Origin: Chrysogorgia sp. JL179-B06
Taxonomy: Eukaryota > Cnidaria > Anthozoa > Scleralcyonacea > Chrysogorgiidae
NCBI GenBank assembly: GCA_035772405.1
Contig: JAYKKM010000047.1
Span: 7,226,001-7,290,000, forward strand
Direction: 5' to 3'
DNA length: 64,000 nt
Below the pieces are notes generated by a model. That model ran no database searches, was not told the DNA's origin, and was given only the letters and a program-made list of their open reading frames with translations. The translations under genes and the position numbers were made by a program. Of the stretch, positions 34,344-45,605 are shown piece after piece; the first letter of the stretch is position 1, and every line of letters begins with the position of its first letter.

Positions 34344-34890
34344 CTATAATATTTAAAAATGTCATGAAAGATTAAAACAATACCGCTTCAGATGTTAAAA
34401 TTAAATTAATTGCAATTAAATTTGAGATGGGCAAACCGCCAATGCCAAAACTAAATTGTCTAGAATCTCCATCATTCTTCTATTTTACCTAGAATGGAGT
34501 CAGTAAGTGTTTATGAGTCGTAATATATACCGGATAATAACTAAGGCAAATTCGTTTTGCTTGTTTTATTGTTTAAATTAGTATTAAATATGTCATTTAA
34601 TTATTTCACCAAACAATTACATCAGTGTTGGAGCGTTTAAACTTGTCCAAATAATTCGAATTATTAAGCATTGTACAGCTTCAGCTGTAACAGGGATCAC
34701 CACGAGAAAGTAGTCAGACTAGATCCCCATCCATTCAGATGACAAAGGTTTGGCGGCCATCTTAGTGCCACAAACAAAAGAAGTTAGTGATATTCTTTTG
34801 TTCAAGTTCCACCAACATGGCTGCCGTGACGTTACGTGCAAACCATCAATTGGCTGAGAAGAATGTCTCGGCAGCCAATATTAAACTTAC

Positions 34891-35243
34891 CGATTTGAAG
34901 CGTTCGGTTTGTTGACGCTCCTTGTATGACGATACACGATAAACCAAAATAGTTTCAAACAGTGCCATTAAAATGAACCCGAAAGATACAATGACAAACC
35001 AATCAGAAGCTTTAGCATAGGATACGTGTGGAAGGGTCGTGTTTATTCCTCCATGGAGAAAGACTATTGAAAGGATCATTGTTATCCCAACAGCAAAACG
35101 ATCGCTAATATCAGATGTACTCATGAGAAACGCTAGCCATGAAAGAACAACAAGAAACATGGATGGCATGTAGATCTGAAGGATGTAATAACCAGAACGG
35201 CGTTTGAATTTCAGTACTATGGTTGCTCTTGTAGTTTCAAAGC
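34891..35243 (-). CDS. Cys-loop ligand-gated ion channel subunit, exon M1-M3
   Basis: Read on the - strand after CTTCTAG: FETTRATIVLKFKRRSGYY (pre-M1), M1 (LQIYMPSMFLVVLSWLAFLM), M2 (DRFAVGITMILSIVFLHGG), the NTTLPHVSYAKASDW M2-M3 loop, and M3 (FVIVSFGFILMALFETILVY). A GTAAGT donor follows FKS. The pre-M1/M1 and M2-M3 sequences place it with GABA-A/glycine/GluCl-like subunits. The usual Pro-Ala before the M2 Arg is replaced by Ser-Asp, a change at the charge-selectivity filter. Splice phases agree on both sides, so the subunit appears functional. Confidence 0.9.
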
Positions 35244-36339
35244 CTAGAAGAAATTATAAAATGAGAATGATATCACAATCACCCCTAACTCTAGATCTCA
35301 TTAGTATTCAACATAACTCAGAAATACAATATCTTCGTGTCTACAAATCTTCGAATATATGCACTACAGTAGACGTTATTTGATATAGGAGAAATAAACA
35401 AATTTTGTTTTGCAAATGGATCTCCATGGCAACAATATACTATGCACAGTGGTGTGCACTTTCATCATTGGCCGCATACTGTAAATGTGAAAAGTTTCAA
35501 AACATTCCGCTTGTTATTTGCAGAGATATTCCTTAGTTTGTGAATTTTATTTAGTCAATTTGCATATTTCAAAAACCTTAATATCTCTGGAACGAGATGA
35601 GGTATTGAGAAACCGAGATAGCCATTATGTTTCATTATCAAAATACGATTCGATAAAATCAAAATTGGATAGACGAATTTTTCATCTCAGTAGCACTTTA
35701 AGTAATTTTAAAAGTTAAACCTTCTTTTTCACCTTGTGAATAAGGGGGGGAGTAATACGTATGCCAGACAGTTATCGATTATCTACAATCAAATCGGATA
35801 AATAATTTATCGGAGGGGGTTTAAGTTGCATGGAGGACGTCGATGTGAAGGAACTGCAAAACAGGGTATCAACAAGCAAGAAAAACAACATTTTATTCAA
35901 ATTTATAAAAATTCAGCGCCAGATATTGAACATTTTTTTAAAAGTTTGAAAATATTAAAACAATTTATTGACGAAAAGATTAAAAGCTTGAGCTATTTAG
36001 TTTGATGTCCTATGAAACAATTAACGGCGATTAAAATTGCACAACGATCCAATCCAGAAAAACTATCAAAACCACGTTTATTTCGTTCTCTCACAACATT
36101 TGTATTAGGCATGACGACGAACATTCAAAATGGCGAAAATGTAATAGAATAATTATAAATGTTAATTAGCATATTTGTAATTTATAATTAGGACATATAA
36201 ATTATAAATGGAGCATATATATAATAAGCTAAGTTCATGGACATACTAAAAATCGCGAAATTACTACTTCAAAATGAATACGTATTAGGACTTAAAAACA
36301 GAATATAATAAATTCATAATAAATAAAATGAATTACTTA

Positions 36340-36500
36340 ACAATAAATATTTAAAATATAAAGTATATTTTTAAAATATAGAACAAATATCTAAATATAC
36401 AATGTATATTTAAATATTAGAATGTATACTTAAAATATTACAATGTATATTTAAAATATTAGAATGTATGTTTAAATTATAGAGTGAATTTTGAATATTA
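36340..36500. repeat. degenerate AT-rich tandem repeat
   Basis: About seven copies of an AATGTATATTTAAAATATTAG-like unit. The remainder of 35.2-37.8 kb is intron with no gene that I can support. Confidence 0.7.
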
Positions 36501-37810
36501 TGTAATTAAGACTGGTTTTGCGCGCCATAGCTAATTATTCACTCGTTAATTTGTAGTCCAATCCCGCAGAAAACCGTAAAATAATCCCGTCCCCGGATTT
36601 ATCTCTGTGTTTCAAAACGTATAAGTACGAGCTTAACTTGTCTATGTGCTCATCAGAAAAAAAAATCTGTTTTCTGGAGTTTTCTGATGTTTCTGGACGC
36701 GTTTTTGCTCACTATGGAATTCCTTATTAGAATATAATACCTATTCCTTATTAGAATATAGATTTAATTCGACACATATAAAGTTCGACGTTTAAAACGG
36801 GCCTTATTGTTTGTATGCATGATTAAATCGAGTTATAATGCACCATTACACAGTCTTGTACCATGAGCCCGCGTTCCTTTTGGCCTGCGCAAAAAAAACG
36901 GAGGCTCTCGGAAACTACGATGAAACTGGTCATTTTCTTTGTTGATACTGAGATGTTGCACCCAGTTTCTTTAAGAGCTATTGCTCGCGCAATTGCTCGC
37001 GAAGTTATGCATGTTCGCGCTAATAAGACGTTCTATTCAGAACTATAGCTGGTAAACATTTATTCGCACACCTGATTATCGGAGAAATGTGATATCTCAT
37101 TTGTTATCAGTACTGGAATAAATTTATACCAGCGTCCAACCACCCGTCGGATCTTTTTGTGAAGATTAACCGATTAATAATAGACTAGCTTTTAATCTTT
37201 CCGAAACCTTATTTTAAAGTATACTTTCTAGCGATGATCATTAATTTTTTATCGGAGTTCCCCAGAGCCTCCGTTTCTTGGTGCAGACCAAACGGAACAC
37301 AGGCTGTGGGTACGAGTTGCCATTGCATTTGCTCCTAGTAAGGACTGGTAGTGGCAAAGATGCGAAGCAACGAAGTGTTATATATTACACAAGATTCGTC
37401 CATGAAAAATTCAAACCCTACAAGAATAACGATAGCGAAGATGAAGGTGAGGAAGGATTGTTAGAAGCTGTGTCAGATTTACTAGGCTTTTGGAATATGA
37501 AACGCCGAGAGAAGAACGAGTTCGAGAATCCGTTCTAGTGGTAAAGCTCAGTTTTGAAGAATGGCGAACAAGTCGGGTAAAGCAAGCGATAGACTACAAG
37601 TCCATTCGTTTATCGTATTTTTAAGTCTCTATAGAGTCGCGGGGAATTGGAAAATTTGCTTGGGGGGTATGTTAGGATTATTTCTTTTAGTTTTATTTTA
37701 TATAATAACAATAACAATAACTATAATAATAACTTAATCTTATATAGCGCATGTGTAATCGTTAATTGTTAGGGCATCAAGTATTATGCTATACTACCTT
37801 ATATTTAACC

Positions 37811-38103
37811 TACAATCTTGGACAATAATGTTGTAACACCCCCGCTCTGCCCAAATCAATGTTGTAGTAGCCCCGCTCTTCCCAAATCAATGTTGCATGC
37901 CACAGGCTTTCAAATGACAACATTGAAACGGGGACGGGGGTTATAAGTGTTACAACTACTTTTGTCCAAGATTCAATCTTGGACAATAATGTTGTAACAC
38001 CCCCGCTCCCCCCAAATCAATGTTGCCACAGGCTTTCAAATGACAACATTGAAACGGGGACGGGGGTTAAGTGTTACACTAACTACTTTTGTCCAAGATT
38101 GTA
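37811..38103. repeat. tandem dimer of a fold-back element
   Basis: Two head-to-tail copies (about 37811-37973 and 37974-38103), each starting CAATCTTGGACAATAATGTT and ending with the related inverted TTTGTCCAAGATT. The internal ACACCCCCGC / GACGGGGGTT arms also pair. The first copy has an extra internal duplication of CCAAATCAATGTTG. Confidence 0.75.
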
Positions 38104-38544
38104 GACTATTTATCTTTACAACATCTGTGTTATTACTTTCCTAGTTACTATATCCTAACCCACCATGTCAACTTTTCCAGTTGGAGGAAACTGGAGTGCC
38201 CGGAGAAAACCCAAATTGACGAATTATTCCCATGTGTGGTCGTATTTTCGAAACCAAGTACTTGTTCGCACCGGGTATCGAACCCGCAACCACATGTGAT
38301 GGGAGGCTAAAGCTCTAACGAAGGAGCCTAGAAGGAGCTTGGTATTATTTTAAATAAAGACCATGAGAGCCAAAGGTAGCAATATAGGGTTGTCCGATGT
38401 CTTGTAAAATTATTTGCATTGAGCCCCTATATAATAATGTATTAATGCTATCACCACATATCATATATAAATTTAAAGCTAATTGATAATAGAAAATGGT
38501 TATAAAATCCAATTTCTCCATTGAAATATTTTAGCCAACTGTTT

Positions 38545-38737
38545 TGTTAGAGACGGACGTGTTATAACCATTTTTAGGAAAACAATAAATAACCAAAAAT
38601 TATGTAAATGTAAATGTAGAATATTATAATATGAGAATATGTAAATTTGGTAAGGACGGCGTGTAGAATTTTTAACTTTAGCAGAAGGTCTGTATATCTC
38701 AAGCAGAGTTGGTCGTAATAAAAGTTCTCTACGAACA
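38545..38737 (+). repeat. BEL/Pao 5' LTR, 193 bp
   Basis: Starts TGTTAGAGACGGACGTG and ends CTACGAACA; apparently identical to 45083-45275. The flank GTTT (38541-38544) is repeated after the 3' LTR. TGGTCCTTCGAACCGGAT two bases after the LTR is the likely tRNA primer-binding site, since it begins TGG. Confidence 0.95.
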
Positions 38738-38799
38738 AATGGTCCTTCGAACCGGATTATGTTACTTGTAATTTAAATTTGTACGGCTAAAACCTTAAC

Positions 38800-41700
38800 A
38801 TGTCTTCTGACAGACATGATGAAAGCGGTGAGCGTACAAGAAGAATAACAAAGCCGCCAGCGCGACTTGGTGTTGACATGCAAGAACAAGAAATCCTGCG
38901 GAAGAAAGCTTCGAGAAAGGGAAAGCTATCTGCGTTGACCAGGTGTATCAACAAAGCAGTAAGACTTATACAGAATAAGGGAAGGCGTACCGAAGTAAAG
39001 GCCCTACAAACCATGATATCGCAGCGCCTGTTTCCCGAGATTCAAGAAATTAACCATGCGTTAATTGAAAACCTTGTGTCACCTGAGGAAATACAAGACG
39101 CAGAGATTTGGATTTCGCAAGCTCACGAATCTAAAGAGACTTGCCTCGAAGAAATTAAAACTTATTTGGAAGAAAGAGCTGATGAACCTACGTTTGAACA
39201 CTTATCAACCAACACGGAAAAGGAACGACAAAGTTCGATTCGAAGTTCTAAATCGTTGAATAGAACTTTATCAAATGAATCGAGCTCACATCGGTCGAGA
39301 CTAGCGGCAATAAAGGTTCGGGTAGACGAACTTAAAGCCTTGCAAGCTCGTGAAGTTTGTGAGCGAGAGCTGCAACGAGAGCAAGAAGCTGCTGAACATC
39401 GCGTGCAACAAATCTTGTTAGAAGTGCAAATGAAGGCCTCAAATTCAAAAGAAACCGCCATACAAGCCGCTAATCAAGCTGAGTTGAGCAAGTTAGAGTT
39501 GGCATTACTCCAAAAAGATGTCGACCTTGACCGTGACGAACGACTAAAGGACCGCCTGAAAGATTTCGAAGACGTCTTGTCAGAAGGCAATACACATCAC
39601 TTCAAAGGGGAGATAATCCAACAACCCGCATTTATCCCAAAGGGTAATGACGCCTCAATTGTCAAACAAGAATTTAAATCTGTCAAAAACCCATTGACAA
39701 TGGCTAACGACGATAGAAATGAATATCCATTAATTTCAACGTCGCAAAACGAAATTAAATCCCCAAGTCTTAAACCACTGTTAGTTAAAGAGAGTCATGG
39801 TACAACAAAAGCAGCAATAAGTTCGGAGACATTTGTATCATCGCATGTATCATTCTCCAATTATGTACCACTACCAACTCCATTGTGGCCAAAGTCAAAA
39901 CCTTTGAGTCATCTATCAACACAAGTCACACCAGAATTTCCTGGTCGTCCAGATACTGGCGCAGATTTGCCACCACCGAAGAGCGTCAATATCAACGGAA
40001 GTTTTGCCTCAGCGCCCGCACCTTCTACAGCTAACTATGAAAGTTTAGACGGTTGGATAGATAAGTTGGTTCCTTATACAGAAACCGTGATTTCTCGAGA
40101 AAATACCGTCGGTACAACCTTACAAGAGTCCGTTCTTCGTTTGGAGCATAGCCGAAACGCTCCTAAGATTGAGCTGCTGCGATTCGGAGGGGAGGCTGTC
40201 GAATGGCCAAGATTTATCGAGAGATTTTACGAACACGTCCATCATAAGCCTTTTTCTAACGACGCACATCGAATGACTCAGCTCCAGATGCATTTGGATG
40301 GAAATGCTAAGAAATTAGTCCTGGGCCTTGGCTGTGATGGAAAAGCATACTCGATAGCGTTGCAGTGGTTAAAACAACGGTTCGGTCACCCAAGCCTTGT
40401 TGCTCGTGCTTTAGTCGAACAAGTCACAAAGGGAGAAAAGATCCCGCATGGTAACCGCAATGCTTTAAGTTTATTCCATACTGATCTGCGTAATTGCATT
40501 TTTACGTTACAACGAATGAACTTTGAGGCAGATCTTTTCTACAGTGAAAATTTACGAATGGCTATTGCACGTCTTCCACCAGGACTACGCCGAAGTTGGT
40601 CCAAAACGTCCCAATTAATCCGTCGTCGAGATAAACCAAGTCTTACCCATTTTGAGGCGTGGCTGAATTTGGAGGTGGAGATGGCGTACGATCCAGATCT
40701 TCCAACAGATGAGAAACCACTGAAACGAAGAGAAAAAGAACCCGAATCGTCAGTTAGAATTCGAACTCTCTTTACGAAATCGGAAGTAGAAAATGAGAAA
40801 TACGATATGCCTACCTTCAAGATGGAAGCGCCTTGTCCTCTTTGTACCCTGAATCATCATCTTGGTCGTTGTTGGAGTTATAAGAACAAATCTCCAAGTG
40901 ACAAGCTGGACTTTGTAAAGAACAAGAAACTCTGTTACAACTGTCTACGACCAAGACATGTAGCCGAGAAATGTTCGTCCAAGTTCGTCTGCCGAGTAAC
41001 TAATTGTGGAAATAAACATCACTCCAGCCTGCATGACTCACCCCGAGTCACAAGCCAGTATTCCAAACCAAAGATGAAGTCTGTAGCTGTTAGTACGGAC
41101 AGTACCGACGCTGATGAATCTGTAGTCGCGACAACACAAGTTAAGAAAGCAACACAGCCTCCTAGCAGCACAAAAGTGTTCATACAAATTGTACCCGTTA
41201 GAATCGAGAATGCTCAAGGGATGGTTATCGATTCCTTTGCCCTTCTAGATCCTTGTTCAGAAGCTACTTTGATACGAGAAGACTTGGTCAAAAAACTTTC
41301 ACTAGATGGTCCATCTAGAAGTTTATCTATAGGAACTATTTTATCGGATGGAGAGAGTAAATCTTCCCGTGTTGTCAAGTTCAAAGTAAGTCCGTCATCA
41401 ACTTCAGTCCCGTCAGTTGAAATTCCAGTGAATGAAGCTTGGACAGTATCGCATCTAAACGTTCCCTCGCGTCGTCAACGCCTTACCAAGAAGTCTTGTT
41501 ATTTGGATGGTTTAGAATTTCCTGATATAAATTCTTCAGATGTCGCCCTGTTAATCGGTGCTAATGTTCCCGACGCGATACTAGCTCTGGAAGTCAGACG
41601 TGGTGACAAATCTCAACCTTTGGCAGTCCGAACAGCTCTTGGCTGGACTCTTCTGGGATCCAATGCCGATACAGTTGATCAAAATGACCTGTATGAAGCT

Positions 41701-44700
41701 GCAGCCGTTAATCATGTTTCCGTTTTTGATGAGAGGCTTCATCGAAGGGTTGAAGATTTCTGGAGAACCGATTCTTTTGGTTGTTCGTTCGAAGGAAAGA
41801 TCCCTCGTTCCATCGAAGACCAACGAGCTCTGAAGAGCCTTGAAGCAACAACCAGGAACACGGGTAATCGCTATGAGATCGGTATGCTGTGGCGTTGTGA
41901 GCAACCGACATTACCGTATAATCGGGTCGTAGCTGAAACACGTTTTGAAGACTTAGAGAAGAAATTTCGCCGCGATGAAGAACTCACAACTACATACACG
42001 ACTATCATTGATGGATATCTCGAGAAAGGGTACGCCAGATTGTTGAGTCCCGAGGAAGCCATAACAAGAAACGAAAGAACGTGGTATCTTCCACATCATC
42101 CAGTTCGTTCCGCACGTAAGAAGCTCCGAGTCGTTTTTGATGCTGCTTCAAAATTCCGTGGAACAAGTCTAAATGATCAGCTGATCACAGGTCCTGACCT
42201 GCTCAACAATTTGATTGGAATCCTTATTCGTTTCCGATCAGAGAAAATCGCAATTATGGCCGATGTTGAAAGTATGTTCCACCAGGTTCGGGTAAAAGAA
42301 GCTGATCAAACCTCTCTGCGATTCCTATGGCGAGATAGATCCGCTCCCGGTCAGCCTCTTAATACCTATCAAATGCAAGTTCATATCTTCGATGCGAAAT
42401 CCTCACCATGCTGTGCAAGCTATGGTCTGCGACGAACAGCAGCCGACAACGTAACAAGTTACGATGAAACTGTCATACAAACAGTTTTGCGAAGCTTTTA
42501 TGTCGATGATCTACTAAAGTCTGTTCCGACGAAAGAAGAAGCTATTAAATTAGCATTTCAGCTAATGGAACTTCTTCAACGAGGCGGATTTCGTCTAACC
42601 AAGTGGATTAGCAACTCTCGCGATGTAATAGCTGCACTGCCAGAGTCAGAGCTTGCCACTTCCTTGGTCGATCTCGCATGTGAAGACCTACCAGTCGAAC
42701 GAGCTCTTGGTGTATCTTGGGATATTCAGAAAGATGAATTCAAGTTTAATGTGTCCTCCATGACCGGTGGTAATACCAAAAGAAATATATTAAAGTTGGT
42801 TAGTTCCATTTTCGACCCGCTCGGTTTCTTGGTTCCGTTCATCTTCACGGCTAAATGTCTTTTGCAAGAATTATGGCGTTTGAAGCTAGACTGGGATCAG
42901 GAGGTAACTGGGAAGGAATTGGAGTTGTGGAAGAAGTGGAAAGCAGAGCTAAAGGACTTAATAGCTTTCTACTGTCCTCGTTGTCTAAAGATTTATCCAA
43001 CAAAGCAAGTCACCTCGGTTCAAATGCATATGTTTGCTGACGCCTCAGAATTGGGATTTGCTGCAGTTGGTTATATCCGATTTGTATATTCTTCGGGTGA
43101 AATCTCGTGCTCCTTTCTCGCCGCCAAATCTCGTACTGCACCTCTTCGTCCATTAACCATACCCAGATTAGAATTACAAGCTGCTGTTTTGGCTACAAGA
43201 TTGAGTCTCGCCCTTTTAAAGGAGTTAAACACTTCTGTGCACGAAGTCTACTATTGGAGTGATTCGTATATCACTTTGCAATATATCTCCAATGAAAGTC
43301 GGAGATTTCCTACGTTTATTGCCAACCGTACATCAGAAATTCACGAGAACACCCAACCACAACAATGGTACCACGTTCCTGGATTGCTTAATCCTGCAGA
43401 TGATGGTTCACGTGGATTGTCTCCAGGCAAGCTTACACCAACGCACAGATGGTTGCATGGACCCGAATTTCTGTGGCTCTCAACAGAACATTGGCCTCCT
43501 CAACCCGAGAATATGAAATCCTTGGAAGTTGAGGATAAAATGGAACTAAATCCATTTGTTGCCGTTATCAAAGTTGGATGTCCAATAACAGATCCAACAA
43601 AATTCTCGACTCTTTCGCGTCTGTTGAGAGTTACAGCGTGGATCCAGCGATTTGTAGCGGTTACTCTTCACCGATATAATGCGGCCACCTTCCTAACATT
43701 AGAAGAAGTTGATAACGCACTGTTGTATTGGATTCGTCATATTCAACGAGATCATTTCTCCGAGGAAACGTCAGTTTTAATAAGAGGAAAACCATTACCC
43801 AGTACAAGTCCTCTTTTATCTTTACAGCCATTCCTAAAAGATGGTTTATTGCGGGTCGGTGGAAGGCTAAATCGTGCTCCAATACCTTACGAATCCCGCC
43901 ACCAAATTATACTTCCACGCAAGCATCATATCACCCTCCTTATTATCACAGATCGTCACACTTGTCTTGGCCACGTGGGACCAGAACATGTCCTCGCGTC
44001 ACTTCGACAAAGATTCTGGATTGTTAAAGCAAAATCTCTCATCCGCCAGATTATCCACAGTTGTCTGACTTGCCGAAAGAGATTGGTGAAGCCAAAGATT
44101 CCATTGATGTCGGCCTTACCTTCATTTCGACTCGCCGTCGGACGTCCTGTTTTCAGCAACACTGGAGTGGACTACTTTGGCCCAATGACAGTGAAAAGAG
44201 GAAGAGGAACAGAAAAACAACGGGGATGTTTATTTACCTGCCTCACCACGAGATCAATCCATTTGGAATTGGCTGGATCTCTTAGCACTGATGTGTTCAT
44301 ACTTGCTCTCCGACGGTTTATAGCCAGAAGAGGAACACCACAATGTATTGTGTCAGATAACGGAACGAACTTTGTCGGTGCGGATAGTGAACTTAAACAC
44401 TGCCTTAGTGTGTGGAATCAAAAACAAATCCACGATACTTTATTGCAAAGAGGAATTCAGTGGAAATTCAACCCCCCCTCAGCTCCCCACTTCGGCGGTG
44501 TGTGGGAAAGAATGGTTCGATCAACCAAGAATATTCTTCGACAGATACTCGGCAAACAATGCGTTAACTCAGACACTTTACACACTTTACTTACAGAAGT
44601 GGAGTCTATACTGAATAGTCGCCCCCTCACGCCAGTTAGCGATGACCCTGACGACTTTGAAGCCATCACACCAAATCATTTTCTGCTTGGTCGTGCTAAT

Positions 44701-45045
44701 CCGAACACATCTCCTGGGGTCTTTTTTGATGCTGACTTTTGCAGTAGAAAGAGGTGGAGACAAGCTCAAGTTATGGCTAACCATTTCTGGCGTCGTTTTA
44801 CTAAAGAGTACTTGCCACGAATCACATCCAGAAGTAAATGGAACTTAGAACGAAGTCCTCTAAAGCAGAACGACATCGTGCTCATCGCTGATGATAATAG
44901 ATCCCGAGGATCATGGCCTTTAGGCAGGATAATTAAAATTATGCCAGGTCCTGACGGTCGAATTAGGACGGTGGAGATCAAAACCAAAACAGGTGTTTTG
45001 AAACGACCCGTCTCAAAGCTTTGCCTCTTGGAAGAGGCTCATTGA
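38800..45045 (+). CDS. BEL/Pao Gag-Pol polyprotein, 2081 aa
   Basis: Single frame from ATG 38800 to TGA. An N-terminal charged, coiled-coil-rich Gag-like part includes a DUF1759-type block near residues 455-540. Zinc knuckles follow (CPLCTLNHHLGRC near 677; CYNCLRPRHVAEKC; CRVTNCGNKHH). The aspartic protease near 815 reads ALLDPCSEATLI, where the usual D-S/T-G is D-P-C. RT has IMADVESMFHQV (about 1154) and the catalytic YVDD (about 1234). RNase H has MFADASELGF and YYWSDS. Integrase has the HHCC finger (HTCLGHVG...CLTCRK), then VDYFGP, SDNGTNF and GGVWERMV for the DDE triad, and a BEL-type C-terminal domain (NDIVLIADDN...GRIIKI). Length and order are normal for BEL/Pao, and no stops or frameshifts are present. 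Confidence 0.95.
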   Translation: MSSDRHDESGERTRRITKPPARLGVDMQEQEILRKKASRKGKLSALTRCINKAVRLIQNKGRRTEVKALQTMISQRLFPEIQEINHALIENLVSPEEIQDAEIWISQAHESKETCLEEIKTYLEERADEPTFEHLSTNTEKERQSSIRSSKSLNRTLSNESSSHRSRLAAIKVRVDELKALQAREVCERELQREQEAAEHRVQQILLEVQMKASNSKETAIQAANQAELSKLELALLQKDVDLDRDERLKDRLKDFEDVLSEGNTHHFKGEIIQQPAFIPKGNDASIVKQEFKSVKNPLTMANDDRNEYPLISTSQNEIKSPSLKPLLVKESHGTTKAAISSETFVSSHVSFSNYVPLPTPLWPKSKPLSHLSTQVTPEFPGRPDTGADLPPPKSVNINGSFASAPAPSTANYESLDGWIDKLVPYTETVISRENTVGTTLQESVLRLEHSRNAPKIELLRFGGEAVEWPRFIERFYEHVHHKPFSNDAHRMTQLQMHLDGNAKKLVLGLGCDGKAYSIALQWLKQRFGHPSLVARALVEQVTKGEKIPHGNRNALSLFHTDLRNCIFTLQRMNFEADLFYSENLRMAIARLPPGLRRSWSKTSQLIRRRDKPSLTHFEAWLNLEVEMAYDPDLPTDEKPLKRREKEPESSVRIRTLFTKSEVENEKYDMPTFKMEAPCPLCTLNHHLGRCWSYKNKSPSDKLDFVKNKKLCYNCLRPRHVAEKCSSKFVCRVTNCGNKHHSSLHDSPRVTSQYSKPKMKSVAVSTDSTDADESVVATTQVKKATQPPSSTKVFIQIVPVRIENAQGMVIDSFALLDPCSEATLIREDLVKKLSLDGPSRSLSIGTILSDGESKSSRVVKFKVSPSSTSVPSVEIPVNEAWTVSHLNVPSRRQRLTKKSCYLDGLEFPDINSSDVALLIGANVPDAILALEVRRGDKSQPLAVRTALGWTLLGSNADTVDQNDLYEAAAVNHVSVFDERLHRRVEDFWRTDSFGCSFEGKIPRSIEDQRALKSLEATTRNTGNRYEIGMLWRCEQPTLPYNRVVAETRFEDLEKKFRRDEELTTTYTTIIDGYLEKGYARLLSPEEAITRNERTWYLPHHPVRSARKKLRVVFDAASKFRGTSLNDQLITGPDLLNNLIGILIRFRSEKIAIMADVESMFHQVRVKEADQTSLRFLWRDRSAPGQPLNTYQMQVHIFDAKSSPCCASYGLRRTAADNVTSYDETVIQTVLRSFYVDDLLKSVPTKEEAIKLAFQLMELLQRGGFRLTKWISNSRDVIAALPESELATSLVDLACEDLPVERALGVSWDIQKDEFKFNVSSMTGGNTKRNILKLVSSIFDPLGFLVPFIFTAKCLLQELWRLKLDWDQEVTGKELELWKKWKAELKDLIAFYCPRCLKIYPTKQVTSVQMHMFADASELGFAAVGYIRFVYSSGEISCSFLAAKSRTAPLRPLTIPRLELQAAVLATRLSLALLKELNTSVHEVYYWSDSYITLQYISNESRRFPTFIANRTSEIHENTQPQQWYHVPGLLNPADDGSRGLSPGKLTPTHRWLHGPEFLWLSTEHWPPQPENMKSLEVEDKMELNPFVAVIKVGCPITDPTKFSTLSRLLRVTAWIQRFVAVTLHRYNAATFLTLEEVDNALLYWIRHIQRDHFSEETSVLIRGKPLPSTSPLLSLQPFLKDGLLRVGGRLNRAPIPYESRHQIILPRKHHITLLIITDRHTCLGHVGPEHVLASLRQRFWIVKAKSLIRQIIHSCLTCRKRLVKPKIPLMSALPSFRLAVGRPVFSNTGVDYFGPMTVKRGRGTEKQRGCLFTCLTTRSIHLELAGSLSTDVFILALRRFIARRGTPQCIVSDNGTNFVGADSELKHCLSVWNQKQIHDTLLQRGIQWKFNPPSAPHFGGVWERMVRSTKNILRQILGKQCVNSDTLHTLLTEVESILNSRPLTPVSDDPDDFEAITPNHFLLGRANPNTSPGVFFDADFCSRKRWRQAQVMANHFWRRFTKEYLPRITSRSKWNLERSPLKQNDIVLIADDNRSRGSWPLGRIIKIMPGPDGRIRTVEIKTKTGVLKRPVSKLCLLEEAH

Positions 45046-45082
45046 GTGAAAACCTTTATTTAATTTGTCACTGGGGTGGCTA

Positions 45083-45275
45083 TGTTAGAGACGGACGTGT
45101 TATAACCATTTTTAGGAAAACAATAAATAACCAAAAATTATGTAAATGTAAATGTAGAATATTATAATATGAGAATATGTAAATTTGGTAAGGACGGCGT
45201 GTAGAATTTTTAACTTTAGCAGAAGGTCTGTATATCTCAAGCAGAGTTGGTCGTAATAAAAGTTCTCTACGAACA
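45083..45275 (+). repeat. BEL/Pao 3' LTR, 193 bp
   Basis: Apparently identical to the 5' LTR and followed by the GTTT duplication at 45276-45279. Confidence 0.95.
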
Positions 45276-45429
45276 GTTTTATGGGTAACCATAGAAAAAT
45301 AACTGTTGCGCAGTTTAAAGTCCCTTGTAATTCAGTTTGTGACATAGGAGTACGACTCGACACAGTTATTTTTTCTTTTGGTAAATAAAACAGTGGGCCA
45401 AAATGTTTTTCGTGAAATTGTTTGCATAA

Positions 45430-45605
45430 TATGTAGGTGATATATGTAGGTGATATATGATGTGATATATGTCGGTGATATATGATATAGCATGTACTTG
45501 ATATATGATGTGATACATGTAGGTGATATATGTAGGTGATATGTGATGTGATATATGTAGGTGATATATGATATGTAGATGATATATGTGGTGATATATG
45601 ATATG
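45430..45605. repeat. tandem GATATATG-TAGGT minisatellite
   Basis: Irregular copies of GATATATGTAGGT and GATATATGATGT in the receptor intron. Confidence 0.85.

Larger units (their letters stand above)
38545..45275 (+). mobile_element. intact BEL/Pao LTR retrotransposon, 6731 bp
   Basis: Two identical LTRs, a primer-binding site, one uninterrupted Gag-Pol frame, a G-rich tract (CTGGGGTGG) before the 3' LTR as likely polypurine tract, and a 4-bp GTTT target duplication. Identical LTRs mean a recent insertion. It lies in an intron of the Cys-loop receptor gene, in antisense orientation to it. Confidence 0.95.

Noticed and set aside
36863..37538. Two + strand frames with charged sequence (for example SEDEGEEGLLEAVSDLLGF)
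   Set aside because: I could not link them to a family or to matching splice phases. They may be remnants of a repeat; too weak to annotate as a gene.
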